From the NCBI GenBank assembly GCA_026129255.1, contig JAHCIJ010000001.1:372001-436000 (forward strand): a stretch of DNA of 64,000 nucleotides. The letters run 5' to 3'. The notes under the pieces are model-generated. The model was given only the letters and a program-made list of their open reading frames with translations, was not told the origin of the DNA and did no database searches. The stretch is from Anaerolineales bacterium. Lineage in GTDB: Bacteria > Chloroflexota > Anaerolineae > Anaerolineales > UBA11579. Positions 49,644 to 58,530 of the stretch are shown one piece after another. Position 1 is the stretch's first letter; each line of letters starts with the position of its first letter. The position numbers and the translations under genes are program-made.

Positions 49644-52079
49644 ATGACTGTAGCCAGCAAGCAATACAACTTGCCCATCCTGGGGATGACCTGCGCCAAC
49701 TGTGTTTCCACCGTCGAGCGCAACCTGAAGAAGGTGCCGGGCGTCTCGCACGCCAGCGTCAACCTCTCCAGTGAGCGCGCCGCGGTGGAGTTTGACCCCA
49801 CACAGGCGGACCTGCAGGGCATGCTGGCGCGCATCCGCAAGGCGGGTTACGACGTCGCCAGCGGTGAGGCACAGCTGCGCGTGCAGAACCTGAGTGACCC
49901 TGCAGATGCACGCCGTCTCCAGGCCGCGTGGAGCGGCCTGGACGGCGTGCTGCAGGCCAACGTGAACCCGGTGAGCGGCGAGGCACGCATTCTGTACGTG
50001 CCCACCATCGTGAGCGAGAGCGAACTGCGTGCCGCCGCCAAGGCGGCCGGCTTTGAGCTGGCCGCGGCTGCGGCGGGCGAGGATGTTGAAGCTGGCGTAC
50101 GCCGCAGCGAGATCCAGAAGCAGCGCCGCCTGATGTGGTTCAGCGTGCTCTTCACGCTGCCACTCTTCACCCTCTCCATGGGGCGTGATTTTGGCTTGTT
50201 TGGTCATTGGGCGCACGCCGCCTGGGTGGAGTGGCTGTTCTTTGCGCTAGCCACGCCGGTGCAGTTCATCGCTGGGTGGAGCTATTACGTCAATGGTTTC
50301 AAATCCCTGCGCAACGGCAGCGCCAACATGGATGTACTCGTGGCACTGGGTTCCTCAGTGGCCTATTTCTATTCGGTAGCCATTCTGCTTGGCTTGTTCA
50401 GCGGCCACGGTTACTTTGAAACCTCGGCCACCATCATTACCCTCATCCGTGTCGGCAAGTATCTTGAAGTGAATGCGCGCGGCCGTACTGGCGATGCCAT
50501 CCGCAAACTGGTGGGCTTGCAGCCCAAGCTGGCACGCGTGTTGCGCGGCGGGCAGGAAGTCGAGATCCCCAGCGCGGATGTGTTGGTGGGTGACCATGTG
50601 GTGGTGCGCCCCGGCGAGAAGTTCCCTGCCGATGGGCGTATTATAGAGGGCCACAGCTCGGCGGACGAGTCTATGATCAGCGGCGAGTCGCTGCCGGTGA
50701 GTAAATCGCCCGGTGACGAAGTCATCGGCGCTACGCTGAATAAGCAAGGGCGCATTGTCTTCGAGGCCACCAAGGTCGGCAAAGCAACGGCGCTGGCGCA
50801 GATCGTGCGCCTGGTGGAGGATGCCCAGAGCAGCCGCCCGCCGATCCAAAAACTAGGTGACCGCATTTCTGAAATTTTTGTACCGGCGGTCATCCTGATC
50901 GCGGCCATCACCTTTAGCGCTTGGTACTTCTTCTTCCCCGCCAGCGCACCTGACGCTACGCTGACGCGTGCGCTCATCAACACTGCCGCGGTGCTGCTGA
51001 TTGCCTGCCCGTGTGCTATGGGCCTGGCTACGCCCACCGCCGTGATGGTGGGTAGCGGGCGCGGCGCCGAAATGGGCGTGCTCATCAAGTCAGGCGAGGC
51101 GCTGGAGCAGGCTTCGGGCATCTCCGTGGTGCTGCTGGACAAGACCGGTACCTTGACCCGCGGCCAGCCCGCCGTCACCGATATTCTGCTGAGCGAGGTA
51201 GCCGCCTTCGGCGGCTCGGCCGGCGAGGCCGAGCTGTTGCGCCTGGCGGCCAGTGTAGAGCATGCCAGCGAACACCCGCTGGGCGAAGCGATTGTGGCCG
51301 CCGCCAACGAGCGCGAGCTGGCCCTGATTACGCCGGGCCACTTTGAGGCCCTGACTGGCCGCGGCGTGGCTGCGGAGGTGGACGGGCAGCAGGTGCTGAT
51401 CGGCAACCTGCGTCTAATGAACGAGCACAGCGTGGCGCTGGGCAATCTGGCGACGGCTGGCGAACAACTGCACGCAGACGGCAAGACCGCCATCTATACC
51501 GCCGTCAATGGCACACTTGCGGGCGTGTTCGGCGTGGCGGATACATTGAAGGACCACGCTCACGAGGTCATCAACAGTTTGCACGGGATGGGCCTGAAGG
51601 TGGGCATGATCACCGGCGATGCACGCGGCGTAGCCGAAGCCGTCGGCCGCCAGCTGGGCCTGGATTATGTGCTGGCCGAAGTGCTGCCGGAGGAGAAAGC
51701 GGCCGAGGTGACCAAGCTGCAGGCGGCTGGACACAAAGTGGCCATGGTGGGCGATGGCATCAACGATGCGCCCGCGCTGGCGCAGGCTGATCTGGGCATC
51801 GCCATCGGCACTGGTACGGATGTAGCCATGGCCACCGCGCCGGTGGTGCTGATGACGGGCGACCTGCGCGGCGTGCCCAAGGCGATCGCACTGGCCAAGC
51901 GCACACTGCGCACCATCAAGCAGAATCTGTTCTGGGCCTTTATCTACAACATCCTGCTCATCCCGGCCGCGGCGCTCGGTTTCCTGAGCCCGATCCTGGC
52001 CGCTGGCGCCATGGCGTTGAGCGACATCTTCGTGATCGGCAACAGCCTGCGCCTGCGCAAGCTGCCGCTCAAGGGCTAG
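49644..52079 (+). CDS. copA: Cu(I)-exporting P1B-type ATPase
   Basis: 811 residues. HMA domain 1 (5-70) has [13 protein letters not shown] second HMA-like fold (about 75-140) has lost its CxxC. Eight membrane helices include the CPC motif in [20 protein letters not shown]. The actuator has SGESLPV, the P domain [15 protein letters not shown] with the phosphorylated Asp, the N domain [11 protein letters not shown], and the hinge [19 protein letters not shown]. After the last helix ends [13 protein letters not shown]. Exports Cu(I) from the cytoplasm. Confidence 0.97.
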   Translation: MTVASKQYNLPILGMTCANCVSTVERNLKKVPGVSHASVNLSSERAAVEFDPTQADLQGMLARIRKAGYDVASGEAQLRVQNLSDPADARRLQAAWSGLDGVLQANVNPVSGEARILYVPTIVSESELRAAAKAAGFELAAAAAGEDVEAGVRRSEIQKQRRLMWFSVLFTLPLFTLSMGRDFGLFGHWAHAAWVEWLFFALATPVQFIAGWSYYVNGFKSLRNGSANMDVLVALGSSVAYFYSVAILLGLFSGHGYFETSATIITLIRVGKYLEVNARGRTGDAIRKLVGLQPKLARVLRGGQEVEIPSADVLVGDHVVVRPGEKFPADGRIIEGHSSADESMISGESLPVSKSPGDEVIGATLNKQGRIVFEATKVGKATALAQIVRLVEDAQSSRPPIQKLGDRISEIFVPAVILIAAITFSAWYFFFPASAPDATLTRALINTAAVLLIACPCAMGLATPTAVMVGSGRGAEMGVLIKSGEALEQASGISVVLLDKTGTLTRGQPAVTDILLSEVAAFGGSAGEAELLRLAASVEHASEHPLGEAIVAAANERELALITPGHFEALTGRGVAAEVDGQQVLIGNLRLMNEHSVALGNLATAGEQLHADGKTAIYTAVNGTLAGVFGVADTLKDHAHEVINSLHGMGLKVGMITGDARGVAEAVGRQLGLDYVLAEVLPEEKAAEVTKLQAAGHKVAMVGDGINDAPALAQADLGIAIGTGTDVAMATAPVVLMTGDLRGVPKAIALAKRTLRTIKQNLFWAFIYNILLIPAAALGFLSPILAAGAMALSDIFVIGNSLRLRKLPLKG

Positions 52080-52084
52080 TACTC

Positions 52085-52117
52085 AAAAGCCGCGGCGTGA
52101 TTCACGCCGCGGCTTTT
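52085..52117 (+). terminator. Intrinsic terminator of the copper operon
   Basis: Stem of 16 bp (AAAAGCCGCGGCGTGA, 52085-52100, with TCACGCCGCGGCTTTT, 52102-52117) around a single T in the middle, ending in four T, 5 nt after the copA stop. Confidence 0.88.
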
Positions 52118-52162
52118 GGTTGGCTCATTTTGAATTCATGCGGCTGCGATAGAATTACGCCT

Positions 52163-53287
52163 ATGTACGGCAACTCCCCCCTGAACAGACGAGAATTCCT
52201 GAAGTTGGGCGGCCTGGCGCTGGGTGCGGCGGCCTTGCCACCGAGTGTAAGCTCGGCGCTCAAGGTCAATCCGCGCTATCTGCTGCAGGAGCCGTTCCCG
52301 CAAGCCGAGCGCCTTGGCCGCGTGGTCGAGGAGTTGGACCGCTTCGTGTATGTGCGCTCGGCGCCCAACCGCGAGGCGCCTGAGGTCGGCCAGTTGATGG
52401 GCGACACCGTGGTGCCATGGATCCGTGAGGTCGTCGGCAGCGCCACGGGTTTGCGCAACCAGCGCTGGATCGAGATCCCTCAGGGCTATGTGTGGGCGCC
52501 GTTCCTGCAGCCCGTCAAGAATATTGTCAATGAGCCGCTCACCTCGCTGCCAGACTATAGCGGCGGGGGCGGCAATCCGGGCATGTGGATGGAAGTCACC
52601 CAGCCCTACGTAGATGTGCAGTTGGTCAACGCCAATGCGCCGTATGGCCACCGTATTCGTTTCCTGGTGCAGAGCAACTGGCCCATCCGCCTGTATTACG
52701 GCCAGGTGATGTGGGTGGACGACATCCGCACCAATGACGCCGGTGAAACCGAGTACCACGTCTTTGATCTGTACGGCAGCCTGGGTGACCACTTCTGGGC
52801 GCCGGCACGCGCCTTCAAGCCCATCCATCCTGAGGACATCAGCCCTATTTCTCCTGAAGTGGAGAACAAGGAAATTGTCATCAACATTGCGCGCCAGACC
52901 ATGTCTTGCTATGAGAATGGGCGTGAAGTGCACTTCTCACGCGTCTCTACTGGGCGTGATTCAGAAGAGGGTATAGGCTACACACCGGTGAGTGATTACT
53001 TGCGCGTGTATATGAAGTACATTTCTACCACCATGACCGGCGGCACCTCTGGTGCCGGGTATGACCTGGCGGGTATTGGCTGGTGCACCTTCATCGCTAC
53101 GGGTGGCATCGCGGTGCACACCTGCTATTGGCACAATAACTACGGCGAGCGCACCTCGGCGGGTTGTGTCAATGCCACGCAAGAGGATGCCAAGTTCATC
53201 TTCCGCTGGACCGCTCCGCAGGTGGACTACTTCCCGGGCAAGATCGATCAGATCGCCGGCACCAGCGTGCGCGTAGTTCAAGCGTAG
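52163..53287 (+). CDS. L,D-transpeptidase with Tat signal
   Basis: 374 residues from ATG 52163 (TAGAAT ends 7 nt upstream). N-terminus NRREFLKLGGLALGAAALP is a twin-arginine signal. An SH3-like part has RFVYVRSAPNREAPEVGQL. The YkuD catalytic domain (about 255-374) has IAVHTCYWHNNYG and TSAGCVNATQEDAKF, the SxGC motif with the nucleophilic Cys. It cross-links peptidoglycan stem peptides or anchors proteins outside the membrane. Directly upstream of thiol-redox genes. Confidence 0.92.
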   Translation: MYGNSPLNRREFLKLGGLALGAAALPPSVSSALKVNPRYLLQEPFPQAERLGRVVEELDRFVYVRSAPNREAPEVGQLMGDTVVPWIREVVGSATGLRNQRWIEIPQGYVWAPFLQPVKNIVNEPLTSLPDYSGGGGNPGMWMEVTQPYVDVQLVNANAPYGHRIRFLVQSNWPIRLYYGQVMWVDDIRTNDAGETEYHVFDLYGSLGDHFWAPARAFKPIHPEDISPISPEVENKEIVINIARQTMSCYENGREVHFSRVSTGRDSEEGIGYTPVSDYLRVYMKYISTTMTGGTSGAGYDLAGIGWCTFIATGGIAVHTCYWHNNYGERTSAGCVNATQEDAKFIFRWTAPQVDYFPGKIDQIAGTSVRVVQA

Positions 53288-53296
53288 GTCTCTCCC

Positions 53297-54193
53297 ATGA
53301 TCCCAGTACCCAGCGTGTGGTTAGCCTTCCTGGCTGGGTTGGCTTCCTTTTTATCCCCATGCGTATTTGCCTTAGTACCCGTGTACGTGGGCTACCTGAG
53401 CGGCCGCTCGGCCGCCAGCAGCGCGGCGGGCGAAGCGCGCACCTGGCAGAGCTTCTTGCACGGCCTGGCCTTTGTGTTCGGTTTCAGCGTTGTGTTTATC
53501 TTGCTCGGCCTGTTTTCGGCGGCGCTGGGCCAGTTCCTGTTCACCTTCTCGCGCCTGCTCTCGCAAGTGGGCGGTGTCATCGTCATCCTCTTCGGTTTGC
53601 ATCTGAGCGGCATTTTCCGCATCCGCTGGCTGGACTATGAGCTGCGCGCCCAGACCAGCTTGCAAGCGCAGCGCGGCTACCTCTCTTCGGTCCTGATGGG
53701 CGTGTTTTTCTCGGCGGGGTGGGTGCCCTGCGTGGGGCCGGTGCTCGGCTCCATCCTCACCTTGGCCTTCAACAGCGCCGAGCTCAGCCAGGGCGCGTTG
53801 CTGCTCACGGCGTACTCGGCCGGGTTGGCGATCCCATTCCTGATCGCCGCTACGCAGGTGGCCTGGATCACCGGCGTGGTGCGGCGCTATGCGCGCCTCA
53901 GCCACTATGTGGAGCGCATCACTGGCGTGTTGCTGATCGCACTCGGCGTGTTGCTGCTCAGCGGCCGTTTCCAGACGCTGGCCAGCTTTGGTTTCTTCTT
54001 CGAAATGATGGAAGAGGGCCGCGTAGGCTTGCAGATGCTATGGGCGATCCTGGCCAGCCTGCTGGCTGGCGCCGGGGTTGGCGCCGTAGCGCACCGGCGT
54101 GGCCAGCGCTTCGGCGAGTGGTGGTTTATTGGCAGTGGGATCAGCCTGGTGCTTATTGTTCTCTTGTACGTTCTGGGGGTATTGCGCTTATGA
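53297..54193 (+). CDS. ccdA: Cytochrome c biogenesis / disulfide reductant transporter CcdA
   Basis: 298 residues with seven to eight helices. LAGLASFLSPCVFALVPVYVGYL and FFSAGWVPCVGPVLGSI carry the two Cys in PC motifs that define CcdA/DsbD-beta proteins. It shuttles electrons from cytoplasmic thioredoxin to extracytoplasmic thiol proteins such as the TlpA encoded next. It overlaps tlpA by 4 nt (ATGA). A C-terminal extension has two extra helices (WAILASLLAGAGVGAVA, LVLIVLLYVLG). Confidence 0.92.
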   Translation: MIPVPSVWLAFLAGLASFLSPCVFALVPVYVGYLSGRSAASSAAGEARTWQSFLHGLAFVFGFSVVFILLGLFSAALGQFLFTFSRLLSQVGGVIVILFGLHLSGIFRIRWLDYELRAQTSLQAQRGYLSSVLMGVFFSAGWVPCVGPVLGSILTLAFNSAELSQGALLLTAYSAGLAIPFLIAATQVAWITGVVRRYARLSHYVERITGVLLIALGVLLLSGRFQTLASFGFFFEMMEEGRVGLQMLWAILASLLAGAGVGAVAHRRGQRFGEWWFIGSGISLVLIVLLYVLGVLRL

Positions 54194-54669
54194 AGCGGCT
54201 GGCGGTGCTGGCCTGTGCCGTGTGGCTGAGCGCATGTGCCATGCTGAATGCACCGGAGCCTGTCGTAGGCTCGCCCGCGCCGGATTTTGTGCTCGAGAAT
54301 TTGCAAGGGCAGCCCGTACGCCTGAGCGAACTGCGCGGCCAGCCGGTGCTGCTCAACTTCTGGGCGACCTGGTGCGGCCCGTGCCGCCAGGAAATGCCCA
54401 CCATCCAGGCACGCTATAATCAGGGCGGCTTTGCGGTGCTGGCGGTGGATTTTGCCGAGTCTCGCCAGCAGGTGCAGGGCTTTCTTGACGAGATCGGGGT
54501 GGAGCTGCCCGTCGTGCTGGATAGCGATGGCAGCGTACAGGAACTGTACCGTGTGCGCGGCTACCCCAGCACTTTTTTCATCGATGCCCAGGGCATCATT
54601 CGCTTCTTCCATATTGGTGAGCTTAGTGCAGCCAATATTGATAACTATCTGCGCCAAATGGAACCCTAG
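54190..54669 (+). CDS. TlpA/ResA-like thioredoxin lipoprotein
   Basis: 159 residues. Signal peptide with LSAC lipobox (Cys about residue 16), then a TlpA domain: GSPAPDFVLENLQGQPVRLSEL, LLNFWATWCGPCRQEMPTIQ with WCGPC, and cis-Pro region VRGYPSTFFIDAQG. Extracytoplasmic thiol-disulfide reductase, probably fed by CcdA with which it is coupled. Acts in cytochrome c maturation or in keeping envelope thiols reduced. Confidence 0.93.
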   Translation: MKRLAVLACAVWLSACAMLNAPEPVVGSPAPDFVLENLQGQPVRLSELRGQPVLLNFWATWCGPCRQEMPTIQARYNQGGFAVLAVDFAESRQQVQGFLDEIGVELPVVLDSDGSVQELYRVRGYPSTFFIDAQGIIRFFHIGELSAANIDNYLRQMEP

Positions 54670-54672
54670 CCC

Positions 54673-55656
54673 ATGATCACAGTCACTCTGTACACCAAGG
54701 ACAACTGCTCGCTGTGTGAGCAGGCCAAAGAAGATCTGCAGGCCTTGCAGGACAAGATCCCGCACAACCTTGCCCTCGTAAACATTGACGAAGACAAAGA
54801 CCTGAAAACTGCCTACGCTACGCGCGTGCCGGTGGCGCAGGTTGGCCCATATGTGCTCGAGGCGCCCTTCGACCGCCAAAAGCTGGAGATGACCATGGCC
54901 GCGGCGCGTGACCGCGCCGAGCAGATCGAAGGCGACCCGAAGTATGACCAACGCAAGGCGCGCGGCGCGCAGATGAACGGCTCTGACCGCCTGGCTCAGT
55001 TCCTTGGCAAGCATTACCTCGGCTTGCTCAACCTGCTCGTCTTGTTGTATGTGGGTCTGCCGTTTCTAGCGCCTGTGCTGATGAACGCTGGCTATCCCGC
55101 GCTGGCGCGGCCGATCTATTCGACCTATGGCGCGGTGTGTCACCAGATGGCTTTCCGTTCGTGGTTCTTGTTTGGTGAGCAACCCGTCTACCCGCGTGAA
55201 GCGGCGGGCATGATGGAGCTGGCCAGCTATGAGCAGGCCACCGGCTTGAACGGCGAAGATATGCTGGCGGCACGCGGCTTTATTGGCAACGAGCAGGTGG
55301 GCTACAAGGTAGCCTTCTGCCAGCGGGATGTGGCCATCTACGGCGCCATCCTTGTGTTCGGCTTGCTGTACGCGGCTACCGGCCGCCGTATCCGCCCCTT
55401 GCATTGGATGCTGTGGATCGCCATTGGCATTGCCCCGATCGGGCTGGATGGATTTAGCCAACTCCTCAGCCAGATTCCCGGCTGGAGCTTCTGGGAGTAC
55501 CGCGAGAGCACGCCATTGTTGCGCACGCTCACCGGCGCCATTTTTGGCTTCACCACCGCCTGGTTTGGTATTCCGCTGCTGGAAGAATCCTTCCATGATG
55601 TACGTGTGGAAATGGCCTCTAAAGCCGCTCGCATCAAAGGCAGCAAAAAGTCCTGA
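54673..55656 (+). CDS. Glutaredoxin-like domain fused to DUF2085 membrane domain
   Basis: 327 residues, 3 nt after tlpA. Residues 1-80 are a glutaredoxin-like (DUF836) domain with LYTKDNCSLCEQAKEDL. From about 115 a DUF2085 membrane domain begins: five helices, with VCHQMAFRSWFLFGEQP, the VAFCQRDVAIYGAILVFGL loop and GIAPIGLDGFSQLLSQIPG. The paired CHQ/FCQRD motifs define DUF2085, a family of unknown function. The fusion with a CxxC redox domain, next to CcdA and TlpA, suggests thiol-based or metal-linked redox at the membrane. The stop overlaps the next start (TGATG). Confidence 0.85.
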   Translation: MITVTLYTKDNCSLCEQAKEDLQALQDKIPHNLALVNIDEDKDLKTAYATRVPVAQVGPYVLEAPFDRQKLEMTMAAARDRAEQIEGDPKYDQRKARGAQMNGSDRLAQFLGKHYLGLLNLLVLLYVGLPFLAPVLMNAGYPALARPIYSTYGAVCHQMAFRSWFLFGEQPVYPREAAGMMELASYEQATGLNGEDMLAARGFIGNEQVGYKVAFCQRDVAIYGAILVFGLLYAATGRRIRPLHWMLWIAIGIAPIGLDGFSQLLSQIPGWSFWEYRESTPLLRTLTGAIFGFTTAWFGIPLLEESFHDVRVEMASKAARIKGSKKS

Positions 55657-56444
55657 TGGCGTTCCACCAAGCGGGCGGGGTACGCTACTTCACCTTTGAG
55701 AAGCTAAGCCAGTCTGGGGTAACTCATGCGGTCTTCACGCGCCAGGGTGGGGTGAGTGCCGCGCCGTATGATTCGCTCAACGTGGGCAGCACCGTGGGTG
55801 ATGAGATGCCCAGTGTGCGCCAGAACCTGCAACGCAGCTTTGCAGCACTGGGGCTTACGCCCGAGAGCATGTTTGACAGTTGGCTGGTGCACGGGCGCGA
55901 GGTGCATGTAGCGCATGCCCCGCGCCCGGCAGACTGGGCCAAGCCGCCCAAGGCCGACATTGTCATCACGGACCATCCTGAAGTCACGCTGTTCATGCGC
56001 TACGCCGATTGTGTGCCCATCCTGCTGTTTGACCCGCAGCGCAAGGCCGTAGCGCTGGCGCACGCCGGTTGGCGCGGCACGGTGGCGCGCACCAGCGAAG
56101 CCGCCGTGGCGGCGCTGGCGCAGCACTATGGCAGCCGCCCGCAAGACCTCATCGCCGCTATCGGGCCGTGCATTTCGGCGGCACGCTACCCGGTGGGGCC
56201 GGAGGTGGTGGCCGAGGTGCAGGCTGCTTTTGCAGCGCGGGCGGGCGACCTGTTGCCCCGCTATGGCGAGGCGACCCACTTTGATCTACAGGCTGCCAAT
56301 CAGATCGTGCTGCAGCAAGCCGGCGTAGAGAATATCGAAGTTGCTGACCTGTGCACCGCCAGCAACATGGATCACTGGTTCTCGCACCGCGGCTCGGGTG
56401 GGCGCACCGGGCGCTTTGGTGCATTGATTACACTTTGCGCATGA
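55656..56444 (+). CDS. pgeF: Peptidoglycan editing factor / laccase-domain protein
   Basis: 262 residues from the ATG overlapping the previous TGA. Cys-His motif segments: GVTHAVFTRQGGVS, FMRYADCVPILLFDP, VALAHAGWRGTVARTSE, CISAARYPVGPEV and DLCTASNMDHWFSHRG. This is the YfiH/PgeF (DUF152, multicopper polyphenol oxidase-like) family; members remove non-standard amino acids from UDP-MurNAc peptides or act as purine nucleoside enzymes. Overlaps yggS by 4 nt. Confidence 0.92.
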   Translation: MAFHQAGGVRYFTFEKLSQSGVTHAVFTRQGGVSAAPYDSLNVGSTVGDEMPSVRQNLQRSFAALGLTPESMFDSWLVHGREVHVAHAPRPADWAKPPKADIVITDHPEVTLFMRYADCVPILLFDPQRKAVALAHAGWRGTVARTSEAAVAALAQHYGSRPQDLIAAIGPCISAARYPVGPEVVAEVQAAFAARAGDLLPRYGEATHFDLQAANQIVLQQAGVENIEVADLCTASNMDHWFSHRGSGGRTGRFGALITLCA

Positions 56445-57151
56445 GCTACCACGATCGCTTGCAACACAACCTGGCAGAAGTACAAGGCCGCATGCAAGCC
56501 GCCGCGCAGCAGGCGGGCCGCGCCCCCGGCGCTGTGCGCCTGGTGGCGGTGACCAAAGGCCACCCGCTGGAAGCGTTGCAAGCCCTGCAAGCCCTTGGCG
56601 TTACGGACATCGGTGAGAGCTATCTCAACGAGGCGCGCCAGAAGCAGCAATCGCTAGATGGGGCAGGGATGGCTTGGCACATGATCGGCCACGTGCAGAG
56701 CCGCAAAGCGCGCGAGGTGGCGCAGCACTTTTCCATCGTGCACTCGCTGGACAGCCTCAGGCTGGCCGAACGGTTGCACCGCTTTGCCGTGGAGTTGGGT
56801 CTGCGCCTCCCGGTGCTGCTGGAGTGCAACGTGAGCGGCGAGATCACCAAGCAGGGCTGGAAGTGCCACGAAGACGCTGGCGAATTCCTGGCCGATGCCC
56901 AGGTGATCTCAGACCTGGATGGGCTCGAACTGCGCGGCCTGATGAGCATGGCGCCTATCACCGCCCGGCCCGCAGAGGCGCGCCCATATTTTGAGCGCGC
57001 CCGCCGGTTGCGTGATACATTGGCAGAACGATTGGGCGTGCCATTGCCCGAGCTTTCCATGGGAATGAGCAATGATTACGAAGCCGCCATCCTGGAGGGC
57101 GCCACGATGGTACGCATCGGTGAGGGTCTGATGGGCCTGCGGCCGAAGTAA
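56441..57151 (+). CDS. yggS: YggS-type PLP homeostasis protein
   Basis: 236 residues from the ATGA on the pgeF stop; TACACT ends 6 nt upstream. PLP-binding: RLVAVTKGHPLEAL with the Lys, then GESYLNEARQK, HMIGHVQSRKA, LLECNVSGEITKQGW and ELSMGMSNDYEAAI with GATMVRIGEGLMG. Binds pyridoxal phosphate and keeps PLP and amino-acid pools balanced; no established catalysis. Part of the conserved pgeF-yggS-yggT-yggU neighbourhood. Confidence 0.95.
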   Translation: MSYHDRLQHNLAEVQGRMQAAAQQAGRAPGAVRLVAVTKGHPLEALQALQALGVTDIGESYLNEARQKQQSLDGAGMAWHMIGHVQSRKAREVAQHFSIVHSLDSLRLAERLHRFAVELGLRLPVLLECNVSGEITKQGWKCHEDAGEFLADAQVISDLDGLELRGLMSMAPITARPAEARPYFERARRLRDTLAERLGVPLPELSMGMSNDYEAAILEGATMVRIGEGLMGLRPK

Positions 57152-57161
57152 AGAGGTGACA

Positions 57162-57404
57162 ATGGAGCAAGGCATTGCATTAGTTTTCCGCATACTGAGT
57201 TGGATCGTCATCATCAATGTGATCCTGGGTTATTTCCTGCCGCCATACCACTCCCTGCGTCAGGCGCTGGATCGTATCGTGGAGCCTATGCTGGCTCCCA
57301 TCCGCCGCGTTGTGCCCACTATGGGCATGCTTGACTTCAGCCCGCTGGTGCTGCTGATCCTGCTGCAGATCCTCAGCGTCGTCATCATCAACGCATTCCG
57401 GTAA
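57162..57404 (+). CDS. YggT-family membrane protein
   Basis: 80 residues from ATG 57162 with AGAGGTG upstream; GTG 57156 would add two residues. Two hydrophobic helices (7-27 and 57-77) separated by the family loop DRIVEPMLAPIRRVVPTMGMLDFSPLV. Role unclear; family linked to cell division, osmotic stress or membrane organisation. Confidence 0.88.
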   Translation: MEQGIALVFRILSWIVIINVILGYFLPPYHSLRQALDRIVEPMLAPIRRVVPTMGMLDFSPLVLLILLQILSVVIINAFR

Positions 57405-57406
57405 CC

Positions 57407-57715
57407 ATGGCGCGCCGCAAACTTTCTGACGGGAAGGGTGGGGCCGCGCTGGCCATTCGGGTCACGCCGCGTGCCAGCCGCAACGAGATCGTTGAGATCC
57501 TGCCTGACCACACCATCAAGATCCGCCTGACTGCGCCGCCGGTGGACGGCAAGGCCAACGAGGCGCTCATCGAGTTCCTCGCCAAGGTGCTCGCTGTGCC
57601 CAAGACGCGTATTGATATTGTGGCCGGACAGACCGGGCGCGACAAGCTGGTCACGATCGTAGATATGGACAGCAGTGAAGCGCAGGAATTGATCTTGAAG
57701 CAGATCGAAAGCTAA
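57407..57715 (+). CDS. YggU/DUF167 protein
   Basis: 102 residues, 2 nt after yggT. RVTPRASRNEIVEI, IRLTAPPVDGKANEALIEFLAKVL and VAGQTGRDKLVTI match DUF167. Small alpha/beta protein of unknown function that is often next to yggT, as here. Confidence 0.92.
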   Translation: MARRKLSDGKGGAALAIRVTPRASRNEIVEILPDHTIKIRLTAPPVDGKANEALIEFLAKVLAVPKTRIDIVAGQTGRDKLVTIVDMDSSEAQELILKQIES

Positions 57716-57737
57716 ATCAAAGAGATATACAAGGACT

Positions 57738-57766
57738 AAAAATGCACGCCAGCGGCGTGCATTTTT
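57738..57766. terminator. Bidirectional terminator
   Basis: Stem ATGCACGCC (57742-57750) with GGCGTGCAT (57754-57762), loop AGC, A run on the left and six T on the right. Ends the yggU operon on the plus strand and the zinc-ribbon gene on the minus strand. Confidence 0.88.
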
Positions 57767-58464
57767 TATGAGTAGAGGATGCGCTTGCAGTTATCGCAGC
57801 GCGTCAGCTCCTCACCGGAGCGAGCTGCCTGGGCACGCGCTGCCGAGGGTTCGGCGCCGCAGGCAGAGCAGGTGCCAGCTTCCACCTTGGATACGGCGAT
57901 GCCTGCCTTGCTGGCGCGCAGGCCGGAGTAGACCTCCAGGTCGGCAGGCTCCACGCCGCTGAGCGCCGTCTCGTGTTCGCCTTGGAGGCGGGTCTGCTCG
58001 GCGAGTAGCTCGGCCTTCTCGGCGAAGAGCGCCTGGTGCTCGCTGGCCAGTTGGGCTTCCACCTCAGCCAGGGCGGCATCGGCGGCCTGTGCGGCGGCTT
58101 GCTGCAGCTCGTAGGCAGACATGGCCTCCAGTTGTGTATCTTCCAGCTCGCTGAGGCGGCGCGCCAGACTCTCGGATTCCATTTGCAGGTCTTGTAATTC
58201 TTTGGGGTTGGTGACCGCCCCGCCGTACAGGCTGGCCTGGTTCTGTTCAATGCGCTTTTGCTGCGCGGACACATTTTCTTCGGCGCTGCGCATGGCAGTG
58301 TGCGCCGTATGCAGCGCTGCCTGAGCCCGCTGCTGCGCTTCGCTGGCAGCCTGGTGCGCCTGGTTGTCACCCAGAATGCGCTCGATCTCTGCCAGGCGCG
58401 CCGCGCCTTGGTCCAGCTGGCTGTCTACCTGTTGCAAACGATAGAGTTTAAAGGCGCGGCTCAC
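57766..58464 (-). CDS. Coiled-coil protein with C4 zinc ribbon
   Basis: 232 residues. Residues 1-175 are a nearly unbroken helical coiled coil (LYRLQQVDSQLDQGAARLAEIERIL onward). The C-terminus has two CxxC pairs, GTCSACGAEPSAA and LTRCDNCKRILYS, forming a zinc ribbon (C4-type, DUF164 family). Function unknown; nucleic-acid or protein binding has been proposed for the family. The ATG 58464 fits the family N-terminus LYRLQxVDxxL. Confidence 0.9.
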   Translation of the reverse strand: MSRAFKLYRLQQVDSQLDQGAARLAEIERILGDNQAHQAASEAQQRAQAALHTAHTAMRSAEENVSAQQKRIEQNQASLYGGAVTNPKELQDLQMESESLARRLSELEDTQLEAMSAYELQQAAAQAADAALAEVEAQLASEHQALFAEKAELLAEQTRLQGEHETALSGVEPADLEVYSGLRASKAGIAVSKVEAGTCSACGAEPSAARAQAARSGEELTRCDNCKRILYS

Positions 58465-58530
58465 CTGAGTATTATACGGGAAGGTGGCGCGTAAAAAGCG
58501 CCAGTGAATTGGGCTTTGCTACAATACAGT

